Shown in pieces: positions 42,908 to 49,813 of a DNA stretch of 64,000 bases. Both the position numbers and the translations under genes were made by a program. Every line of letters starts with the position of its first letter. The stretch's first letter is position 1. The DNA lies in NCBI GenBank assembly GCA_964549445.1, contig CAZJVS010000007.1, positions 1 to 64,000 of the forward strand. Direction: 5' to 3'. The stretch is from SpSt-539 sp964549445 (GTDB taxonomy: Bacteria > Planctomycetota > Phycisphaerae > UBA1845 > UTPLA1). The notes beneath the pieces are model-generated. The model was given only the letters and a program-made list of their open reading frames with translations, did no database searches and was not told the DNA's origin.

Positions 42908-44488
42908 ATGACGGAACAGCTGGCGATGGGAGGTCGGCTGGAGGTTTTTCGTCATCGGCTCGTCGCCGTTGCTGAGCAGATGGGGGAGACGCTGGGGCGG
43001 ACGGCGTATTCGGCGAACATCAAGGAGCGACGCGATCATTCGTGCGCGGTGTTTGACGCGCGCGGGCGACTGCTGGCGCAGGCTGCGCACATTCCAGTGC
43101 ACCTCGGCTCGATGCCGGCGAGCGTCGAGGCGGTGCTGCAAGTCCTTCGGCTGGGGACGGGCGACGTTGCAATTGTAAATGACCCATACGCGGGCGGGAC
43201 GCACCTACCGGACATCACGCTCGTGACGCCCATTGTGATCGGGGAACGGGTCGTGGGGTATGCGGCGAACCGGGCGCATCATGCAGACGTCGGCGGAGTT
43301 GTACCGGGGTCGATGGGGGTGACGACGTCGATCGAACAGGAGGGAGTGCGGATCGCGCCGACCAAGTGGTTTACTGGCGGCGTGGAGGATGCCGCGTTTC
43401 GCGAGCGTTTTCTGGCGGCGGTTCGGGGACCGGCAGAGCGCCTGGGGGACTTGCGGGCGCAGATCGCGGCGAATGAAGTGGGCAGGCGGGGCATCGTGGG
43501 GCTGATCGAGCGATATGGTGAGCGCGGTTTTGCTGCGATGTCGGAAGAGTTGCTGGCGTATGCGGAGCGCATCGTACGGAACGCGATCGCGGAGATTCCG
43601 CCGGGGACCTATGAGGCGGAGGACTTTCTGGACGGCGATGGTGTATCCAGCGAAGCAATCCGGATCGCGGTGCGTGTCGACGTCACCCGGACGCGAGTCG
43701 TTGTCGATTTTGCGGGCAGCTCACCGCAGGTTCGCGGGTGTGTCAATTGCCCGTTGGCGGTGACGCGGTCGGCGGTTTACTACGTATTCGCGTGCCTGGC
43801 GGGCGAGCGGCTGCCGCACAATTCGGGCATGTTTGCACCCATTGAAGTGCGCGCGCCGGAGGGATGCGTCGTCAACGCGGGGTATCCGGCGGCGGTCGCG
43901 GCCGGAAACGTCGAGACGAGTCAGCGCATTGTCGACGTGGTCTTGAGTGCACTCGCGAAGGCAGTGCCGGAGCGACTGTCGGCGGGGGCCGCGGGGACAA
44001 TGGCGTCGGTTTCGTTTGGCGGGGTCGACGCGCGAACCGGTCGCGAGTTCACCTACTATGAGACGATCGCGGGCGGGATGGGGGCGTCGGCCGCGGGGCC
44101 GGGCGCCTCGGCGGTCCAGACTCACATGACGAACACGCTGAACACGCCGGTCGAAGCGTTGGAGTCTGCGTATCCGTTGAGCATCGAGCGCTACGAAGTG
44201 CGTCACGGGAGCGGTGGGGCGGGGCGACATCGCGGCGGCGATGGGATCGTGCGCGAGATTCGGGCTCTGTGTGAGATGACCGCGTCCATTCTCGCCGACC
44301 GGTCAACCCGAGGCGGCGCCGGACTGCTCGGCGGCAGTGATGGAAGACCGTTCGCGACATTCCGGATTCGGGGGGATGGGTCGCGCGAGCCCCTTCCGTG
44401 CAAGGTGACGCTGAAACTTGAAGCCGGGGAGCGGCTCCGGATCGAGACGCCGGGGGGTGGGGGACACGGAATTCCTGAGGCGAAATAA
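42908..44488 (+). CDS. hyuB: Hydantoinase B/oxoprolinase-family protein
   Basis: This 526-residue protein is a HyuB-type subunit, normally half of an ATP-dependent hydantoinase, 5-oxoprolinase or acetone carboxylase-like enzyme. Recognisable blocks are TAYSANIKERRDHSCAVFDA, HIPVHLGSMPASV, VNDPYAGGTHLPDITLV, NRAHHADVGG, VDFAGSSPQVRGCVNCP and ETIAGGMGASAAGPGASAVQ. It ends IETPGGGGHG, a common terminus. Its usual HyuA partner is not adjacent. It is followed by a bidirectional terminator. Confidence 0.93.
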   Translation: MTEQLAMGGRLEVFRHRLVAVAEQMGETLGRTAYSANIKERRDHSCAVFDARGRLLAQAAHIPVHLGSMPASVEAVLQVLRLGTGDVAIVNDPYAGGTHLPDITLVTPIVIGERVVGYAANRAHHADVGGVVPGSMGVTTSIEQEGVRIAPTKWFTGGVEDAAFRERFLAAVRGPAERLGDLRAQIAANEVGRRGIVGLIERYGERGFAAMSEELLAYAERIVRNAIAEIPPGTYEAEDFLDGDGVSSEAIRIAVRVDVTRTRVVVDFAGSSPQVRGCVNCPLAVTRSAVYYVFACLAGERLPHNSGMFAPIEVRAPEGCVVNAGYPAAVAAGNVETSQRIVDVVLSALAKAVPERLSAGAAGTMASVSFGGVDARTGREFTYYETIAGGMGASAAGPGASAVQTHMTNTLNTPVEALESAYPLSIERYEVRHGSGGAGRHRGGDGIVREIRALCEMTASILADRSTRGGAGLLGGSDGRPFATFRIRGDGSREPLPCKVTLKLEAGERLRIETPGGGGHGIPEAK

Positions 44489-44489
44489 G

Positions 44490-44525
44490 AAACCCGCCGG
44501 CAAGCTCGTGCCTGCCGGCGGGTTT
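44490..44525. terminator. Bidirectional terminator between convergent genes
   Basis: AAACCCGCCGGCA and TGCCGGCGGGTTT form a perfect 13-bp stem with a 10-base loop, flanked by A and T residues, two bases after the hydantoinase stop. Confidence 0.88.
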
Positions 44526-44558
44526 GAGAGTCACTAACTGAGCGGACTAAGCCGGAGC

Positions 44559-45341
44559 TTAGGCCTTGGCCATGCTGCCTTCGACGGCCTTCTTGGCGGC
44601 CTCAACCTGGGCCTTGGCCTGGAGGACCTTGGCCTCGTAGCAGCAATTGGTCTTGTCGCTGCCGACGCGATACTCGACCTTGCCATCCTTCTTCGCCATC
44701 GGGCAGACGTCGTCGGCGGAGTCAACGGTCTTGCCATCGACGACGTAAGTCATCTTGACGGCCTTCATCGACTCCTGGGCCTTCTTCGAGGCCTTCATGG
44801 CTTCGTCCCAGTTGTTGTAGTCGTGGCCGGCAACGCGGAACTTCTTGGCCGTCTTGAAGTCGGCCGAGGCGAGGGTCTTGTCCTGGTCCTTCGCGCAACC
44901 GGAGGCCATCTTGACGCTCGAGCCGCTCTTGCAGCAGCCATCGCTGCTGACGAAGGCCCACTTGCCATCGCGCTCAACGCCGATCGACCCAAAGTTCTTG
45001 GCGTAGCACTCGGCGGCGCAGGCGTAGGCGGCATAGGCCTTCTCGCCGTCGTCAAACTTCTCGCCCATGACGATGTAGGTCGCCTTGGTGTCGGCCTTCT
45101 TGGCGGCGGCTGCGGCGGCCATCGGGCACTCGAAGCTCTCGTCGCCAACCATGACCTTCATGCTCGGGAATTCTTTCATGTCGCCGCCGCAGACTTTGCC
45201 GGCCAGCGAGCACGAGCCCTTGGCCGACGCGGTCTTGGCGTCTTTGCCCTTCGCGCAGCAGCCCTCACCTGCCCAGGCGGCCGAGACGCCGAAGGTACAC
45301 ATGCAGGCGACTGCCGCGAGGAAACCGATTCGCTTCGTCAT
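44559..45341 (-). CDS. Cysteine-rich exported protein with duplicated CPMA motif
   Basis: This is a 260-residue exported protein with a signal peptide (FLAAVACMCTFGVSAAWA) and strong AAAGGAG eight bases before the ATG. The mature part has 13 cysteines, several as CC pairs (GCC, GCCK, NCCY), and two CPMA motifs (FECPMA and DVCPMA). Two similar halves each contain a YxVxGxxxxxxxEA pattern, for example TYIVMGEKFDDGEKAYAAYA and KFRVAGHDYNNWDEAMKASK. This is reminiscent of YHS-type metal-binding domains. Periplasmic copper or zinc binding is a reasonable guess. Other roles cannot be excluded. Confidence 0.75.
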   Translation of the reverse strand: MTKRIGFLAAVACMCTFGVSAAWAGEGCCAKGKDAKTASAKGSCSLAGKVCGGDMKEFPSMKVMVGDESFECPMAAAAAAKKADTKATYIVMGEKFDDGEKAYAAYACAAECYAKNFGSIGVERDGKWAFVSSDGCCKSGSSVKMASGCAKDQDKTLASADFKTAKKFRVAGHDYNNWDEAMKASKKAQESMKAVKMTYVVDGKTVDSADDVCPMAKKDGKVEYRVGSDKTNCCYEAKVLQAKAQVEAAKKAVEGSMAKA

Positions 45342-46194
45342 TGGGAAAGCTCCTTTGGGTTTGTTCGAAACCGGCTTGCGAGCGAAGACCTCCTTCGTTC
45401 GGCCAGCTCGTGTTCTCAATCTGTTCGCACAGTATAGCCCATCTTGGCTGGACCGGCGAGCGATCCGACGGGTTATTGGATGTTGCGGCCCACACCGTGG
45501 TAACACTCCGTGCCGACTTCCAATTCCTCGAATCTACCATATGGCAAACGTCCGTCGGGCCGGACGAGTTCTCCGGCAAATGCGGTTGTATGGGCCCGGC
45601 GGTCTCTAAGTGACCAAAATGGCGGATGTTGCGGCCGAGCGGGCTTTGGGGCCGCAACGGCGACACGCCGATGGCAATGAGTGTCCCGCACTCCGGACAC
45701 CGCCCGGAAACATTGCCGGTCAAATCATATCCACAGCCGCGACAAACCCCGGCCGCGGGCACGGCCGCACGTCTCCCGGCAAGCAGAGGCACGAGCAACG
45801 GAAGCCCAAGCAACCAGAGCGGTATCGCGACATTAACCCTGCCGGGCGATCCGATGTCGACGCGCGGCCGCCAGCCGCTGCCGTTCCAACCACCGTGCCG
45901 ACCTCCGTGATCGATCAGTTCGACACCCGACGGCGCGAAAGCCGAAGAAGCGCGTTTCGCGATCCAAAGCCCATGCACCGCCCCGACATCCACCTCGATG
46001 CACGTCTGCGCCGCATGGTTGATCCACATCACGCCATACCGGCCGGAAACAATCGCGACGAGCAGTACCCCGGCATAAGCAGCAGCACCCCAAAGTCCGA
46101 ACCCGCAGCGCCAACGACCGGGCGCGTAACGTAGCGTCAACACGCAACCGTCGCCGTGCGCGCCAGGCGCTCCCATCCCCGCGCCAGCCGTCAC
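45265..46194 (-). CDS. Membrane protein with zinc ribbon and unusual long tail
   Basis: This is a 309-residue frame with a few hydrophobic segments (GLWGAAAYAGVLLVAIV and VAIPLWLLGLPLLVPLLAG). The ribbon CRGCGYDLTGNVSGRCPECG follows near residue 160. About 130 further residues lack clear domain features and run 77 bp into the next gene in another frame, crossing its ribosome-binding site. Related ribbon proteins end soon after CPECG, so a lost stop or frameshift after about 45650 is possible. The GTG at 46194 overlaps the preceding stop (GTGA); an ATG at 46176 is an alternative. Confidence 0.6.
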   Translation of the reverse strand: MTAGAGMGAPGAHGDGCVLTLRYAPGRWRCGFGLWGAAAYAGVLLVAIVSGRYGVMWINHAAQTCIEVDVGAVHGLWIAKRASSAFAPSGVELIDHGGRHGGWNGSGWRPRVDIGSPGRVNVAIPLWLLGLPLLVPLLAGRRAAVPAAGVCRGCGYDLTGNVSGRCPECGTLIAIGVSPLRPQSPLGRNIRHFGHLETAGPIQPHLPENSSGPTDVCHMVDSRNWKSARSVTTVWAATSNNPSDRSPVQPRWAILCEQIENTSWPNEGGLRSQAGFEQTQRSFPNDEANRFPRGSRLHVYLRRLGRLGR

Positions 46195-46745
46195 GAGATC
46201 ACCACGCCGCACTCCGGACACCGCCCGCTCTCATTCTTCGTCAAGTCATACCCGCACCTCTGACAACGCCCGGCCGGAATCCGTCGCCGATCGCAATACC
46301 ACATGAATGCGGCAATCATTCCGAACGCCGCGATGGGCAGGCCCAGCGGCACGTCGATACGTTGTGTGCGAATTCCTCCACGTTGCCGGTAGCTAAAAAG
46401 TGTATCCTGTAACGGAAATACTCTCGGTCGGGAAACGGAACTCTTCAGCGCATCCCAGTATTCGTCGATGCCGACGCGCGACCGCCTCTCAACATGCCAG
46501 CCCGCGCGAGCTCCGCTTGGGCCCATTTTGTTGGCAACCATGGACGCAACGAACGCCATTTCGTCGGGCGTCCCGATGAGTCGCACGACTCTGATGGTTG
46601 CCGACCCAGCATAAATGGTTGTCAGTTCGCCGGAGACGTACCCAACGTCATAGACAACGCTGATTCCCGCGATGGCCGCCAACACGACCGCAATCGCAGT
46701 CGCGACCCACTTCCCCACCCGCCAAACTCGCCCGCGTGTGCCCAC
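46191..46745 (-). CDS. Membrane protein with C-terminal zinc ribbon (184 aa)
   Basis: It has an N-terminal membrane segment (WVATAIAVVLAAIAGISVVY), an extracytoplasmic region of about 100 residues, a second membrane segment (LGLPIAAFGMIAAFMWYC) and the ribbon CQRCGYDLTKNESGRCPECG, ending VVIS. This is the standard size for the group. It overlaps the following related gene by four bases, so the two are probably a coupled, duplicated pair. The start is GTG. The function is unknown. Confidence 0.72.
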   Translation of the reverse strand: MGTRGRVWRVGKWVATAIAVVLAAIAGISVVYDVGYVSGELTTIYAGSATIRVVRLIGTPDEMAFVASMVANKMGPSGARAGWHVERRSRVGIDEYWDALKSSVSRPRVFPLQDTLFSYRQRGGIRTQRIDVPLGLPIAAFGMIAAFMWYCDRRRIPAGRCQRCGYDLTKNESGRCPECGVVIS

Positions 46746-47108
46746 GCCAACATTCTACCCCGCCGCCAGTGCTTCGCCCCGACGTGCCGTCACGGCTTCT
46801 GAACTTCGCCCGCCCAACGCGGCGTCGCCGCCTCTCTCCTGCCCTTCGTGCCTGCGTGCCTTCGTCCCTCCGTGCCTCTCCCCAAGCTGTGGCACGGCGG
46901 GCGCGTATACAGAATGAAATCGCGGGGGCGGCGTGCCTCCGCAGCAATCACCGAACGCGCCGGTCGCGTCCGACACGAATCCCGCGTCGCCGCCCGGCAG
47001 GGGAGATTCCGCGCGCACAGACGGCACGACCCGGATTTTCAGTCGAATCTGAATTCCGTCCCATCCCGTCCCGTCTAATCCCGCGGAAAACTTCGATTGG
47101 AGTCTCAC
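46746..47108. other. 363-bp gene-free divergent region
   Basis: It holds the leader of the minus-strand zinc-ribbon gene and the promoter side of the DUF3486-like gene. The only structure I can see is the 8-bp tandem array at 46845-46876 and a run of TCCC-rich bases near 47056-47085. The long open frame on the minus strand here is a GC-rich artefact. Confidence 0.6.
46845..46876. repeat. 8-bp tandem array (TTCGTGCC type)
   Basis: Four adjacent 8-base units fit TNCGTGCC (for example TTCGTGCC and TGCGTGCC). In reverse complement the unit is GGCACGNA, the same type as at 27829-27852. Confidence 0.7.
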
Positions 47109-48398
47109 ATGGACCAGAACACCGGCCCCGAATCGACCCGCGGATCGCTTTCCTCGATCTTCGAGCGCCTCCCCCCGGCCTACCGCCGCGGTCTCAACCG
47201 CGCCATCATCGAACGCGACCCGCCCTGTCTCGCCGACGTCTATAGCGCCTATCACTGCCGCTCCAACGGCGTCAGCCGTTCCGCCTTCTACCGCTACGCC
47301 GCCCGGCTCCGTTCCCTCGTCGCCGTCCAGGAATCCATGGCAATCGCCCGCGACTCCGGCCGCGACCCGATCGACGAAATGACCGCCATGCTCGACGCCG
47401 AGTTCATGCGCGTCTTCGCCACCCATCGCGACCCCGTCGACCCGAACAAGCGCGACGCGTTCGACGACGAGGACGATCGCTCCGACCCCTACGCGATCAG
47501 CGACACGGTCTTCAATCGTCTTGAGCGCATTGTCCGAATGCGCCGGTCTCTCACCTCCTTGCGCGCCGCCGCCCACCGCGCCGCGCAGTCCACCGCCAAG
47601 TCCGAACATCGCGCCCGTTACGAGGAACTCGTTCGCCTCAATGCGGATTACTGTGCCAAGCTGGACGCCGAGCGCAGCGCCGAAGCGAGCCAAAAGAATG
47701 GCATGTGGCCCTCGACGATTAACCGACCCGAACCCGCGGCCCCCGCACCCGCGAGCGACTCGCCACCCGCCGCGCCGCCGCACCGCGACTCCGTGCCGGC
47801 CCCGCGCACTTTCCGCGCGTCCCCTAACCATGCCCCCGTCCCGTCATCTCATCCGTTTCGCCGATCTGACTTACTGCACGGAGTTCGACCCGCATGGCCC
47901 AATCCGCGCCAAGTCGCGCGACCCTCATCCACACCCTGCGCCGGCCGCGCGCTTACTTCGTGCTCGCGCTTGGATTACTCGCCGCAAGTTGCAAGGTCGG
48001 CCCGAACTATCGCGCCCCGCGCGAAAACATCCCCGCCGGCTACAGCGCCGCACCCGCCACGCAGCCCGTCACCAGTCAGCCCGCTACCCCGCTCGACCAG
48101 GAACGCTGGTGGGCCGCCCTCCGTGATCAGCACCTCGACGGACTCGTGCAGCGCGCCGTTGACGGCAATTACGATCTCGCCATCGCCACCGCTCGCGTGG
48201 CGGAGGCCCGCGCCACGCAGGACATCGCCTTCGCGCGCCTGCTGCCGAGCGTCGGCGGCACCCTCGGCAGTCCGCCCGGTACGACGCCCATGTACGGCCG
48301 CGTCAGCCAGACCCTCGACTCGCTTAACTACGTCCCCGGCCGCACGGCTCAGTCGCAGTTCAATGTCTCCCCGGGTGGCATTGGCCCGGCCGCCCTAG
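47109..48398 (+). CDS. DUF3486-like (Mu gp27-type) protein; C-terminal part of the frame doubtful
   Basis: Residues 10-200 resemble the DUF3486 family of Mu-like phages: IFERLPPAYRRGLNRAIIE, a short helix, then GVSRSAFYRYAARLRSL and a helical remainder (EELVRLNADYCAKLDAE). Start 47109 is preferred over 47097 because GGAG sits seven bases upstream. From about 47880 the frame is Arg/Ser/Pro-rich and lies over the start of the outer-membrane lipoprotein gene in another frame, overlapping it by 505 bp. The real protein probably ends earlier, so an indel or misread stop is likely. No other phage genes are near. Confidence 0.5.
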   Translation: MDQNTGPESTRGSLSSIFERLPPAYRRGLNRAIIERDPPCLADVYSAYHCRSNGVSRSAFYRYAARLRSLVAVQESMAIARDSGRDPIDEMTAMLDAEFMRVFATHRDPVDPNKRDAFDDEDDRSDPYAISDTVFNRLERIVRMRRSLTSLRAAAHRAAQSTAKSEHRARYEELVRLNADYCAKLDAERSAEASQKNGMWPSTINRPEPAAPAPASDSPPAAPPHRDSVPAPRTFRASPNHAPVPSSHPFRRSDLLHGVRPAWPNPRQVARPSSTPCAGRALTSCSRLDYSPQVARSARTIAPRAKTSPPATAPHPPRSPSPVSPLPRSTRNAGGPPSVISTSTDSCSAPLTAITISPSPPLAWRRPAPRRTSPSRACCRASAAPSAVRPVRRPCTAASARPSTRLTTSPAARLSRSSMSPRVALARPP

Positions 48399-49666
48399 CA
48401 CTCGCCGGCCGCAACGGTGGGGGCGCGACGCTTTCGACCGGCGCGATCGGCTCATCGGCCGGCATCGGCCTCACCCCCAACGGCCTGACGCCCGAAATTG
48501 CCACCCGTGCCTCGCCCGGCTCAATCAACCTCGCCGGCCCCGGCTTCGGCTCGCCCGGCTCGCTCCAGGGCCGCGATCAGTTCACCTTTGCCGCCGGCAT
48601 CAACGCGACGTGGGAGGCGGACGTCTTCGGCGGCCTCCGCCGCGCCCTGGAGGCCGCCACCGCTGACGCCGACGCGGTCGTCGAGACGCGCAACGACGTT
48701 TTGCTGATGCTCGTGGCCGACGTCGTCAGCACGTACGCCGATCTCCGCGCCTTCCAGTGGCGCGTCGAGATCGCTGACGTCAACATTGAGCGCCAGAGCG
48801 AAAGCTACAACCTGGTCGATACGCGCTTCAAGACGGGGATCGGTAACGAACTCGATGTCGCCCAGGCGCAGCGCCAGTTGGCGACGACGATCGCGCTCAA
48901 ACCACCGCTGGTGGCCGGCGTAGCAAATGCTCGCCACCGCCTCGGCGTGCTGCTCGGCAACTGGCCGGCAGCCCTCGATCAGGAACTCGCGACGCGCGTC
49001 GACCTTCCCAACGTTCCTAAGGAGGCCCCGACCGGCCTGCCGTCCGAGCTGCTGCGCCGGCGGCCCGATGTTCGTCGCGCCGAGCGCGAACTCGCGGCGG
49101 CCACCGCCCGCGTCGGCGTTGCTACCGCTGCGTTCTTTCCCAAGTTTTATCTGAGCGGTTCATTCGGCCCGCAGACGAGCGACATCCGCGAGATGCTCAA
49201 CGCCGACTCGCTCACCTGGTCCGCCGGCCCCGGCATGCGCTGGCCGATCTTCGAGTACGGGCTCATCGGCGAGATCCACCTGCAGGAGCAGCGCGCCGTC
49301 CAGTCGCTCTGGACCTACCGTCAGATCCTGCTGATCGCGATGCGCGAAGTCGAAGACGCGATCGCCAACTACAACGCCCAGTCCGAGCGCACCGAGCAGG
49401 TGCGCCTCGCAGCCGACGCGGCGCTGGCCGCGTACAAGCTCTCGCTGGTCCGCTACGACACCGGCCTCGTCGACTATCTCAACGTCCTCGACTCCCTGCG
49501 CACCCTCTACGAACTTGAAGACCAAGTCGCGGTTGCCCAGCAATCGCTTGTCGTCAACTTCGTGACGCTTTATCGCGCCTTGGGCGGCGGCTGGCAGGGC
49601 TTCGTTCCGGCCCTCGACGCCCGCGCAACCTCGCAGCCGGTCTTCGCTGATTGCATCGAAAACTGA
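47894..49666 (+). CDS. OprM/NodT-type outer membrane efflux lipoprotein
   Basis: This is a 590-residue TolC-like channel of RND-type efflux systems. The lipoprotein signal ends LAASC and is followed by KVGPNYRAP, the classical NodT start. WWAALRDQHLDGLVQRAVDGN and the second-half counterpart VRRAERELAAATARVGVATA mark the two structural repeats. YDTGLVDYLNVLDSLRTLYE is the usual C-terminal block. It is about 100 residues longer than typical because of a Gly-rich insertion at about residues 120-225. No membrane-fusion or RND pump gene is adjacent, so the partner pump must be elsewhere. Confidence 0.9.
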   Translation: MAQSAPSRATLIHTLRRPRAYFVLALGLLAASCKVGPNYRAPRENIPAGYSAAPATQPVTSQPATPLDQERWWAALRDQHLDGLVQRAVDGNYDLAIATARVAEARATQDIAFARLLPSVGGTLGSPPGTTPMYGRVSQTLDSLNYVPGRTAQSQFNVSPGGIGPAALALAGRNGGGATLSTGAIGSSAGIGLTPNGLTPEIATRASPGSINLAGPGFGSPGSLQGRDQFTFAAGINATWEADVFGGLRRALEAATADADAVVETRNDVLLMLVADVVSTYADLRAFQWRVEIADVNIERQSESYNLVDTRFKTGIGNELDVAQAQRQLATTIALKPPLVAGVANARHRLGVLLGNWPAALDQELATRVDLPNVPKEAPTGLPSELLRRRPDVRRAERELAAATARVGVATAAFFPKFYLSGSFGPQTSDIREMLNADSLTWSAGPGMRWPIFEYGLIGEIHLQEQRAVQSLWTYRQILLIAMREVEDAIANYNAQSERTEQVRLAADAALAAYKLSLVRYDTGLVDYLNVLDSLRTLYELEDQVAVAQQSLVVNFVTLYRALGGGWQGFVPALDARATSQPVFADCIEN

Positions 49667-49734
49667 TCGCTAACCCCTCATTCGGCGACAACTTGCGGCC
49701 GATCGGCCCTGCGCTCGACCCGGGCCGCGGCCTC

Positions 49735-49780
49735 TTCCATTCGATTACGAACCTGCTATATTCGTGAAACTCTTCACGAA
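49735..49780 (+). promoter_or_regulatory. Candidate promoter and operator for the nuo cluster
   Basis: A -10-like TATATT at 49757-49762 has a weak -35 (TTCCAT) 16 bases upstream. It overlaps a perfect 8-bp inverted repeat, TTCGTGAA-ACTC-TTCACGAA, at 49761-49780. The repeat ends 33 bp before the nuoH start, a suitable place for a repressor site or leader hairpin. Confidence 0.45.
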
Positions 49781-49813
49781 GCGGTCGGCGGTCGGCCGGA
49801 GCGAGTTTGCGCG

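Noticed and set aside
46755..47831. 358-codon minus-strand frame across the divergent region
   Set aside because: It is an Arg/Gly/Ala-rich shadow of the DUF3486-like gene with no ribosome-binding site or domain.
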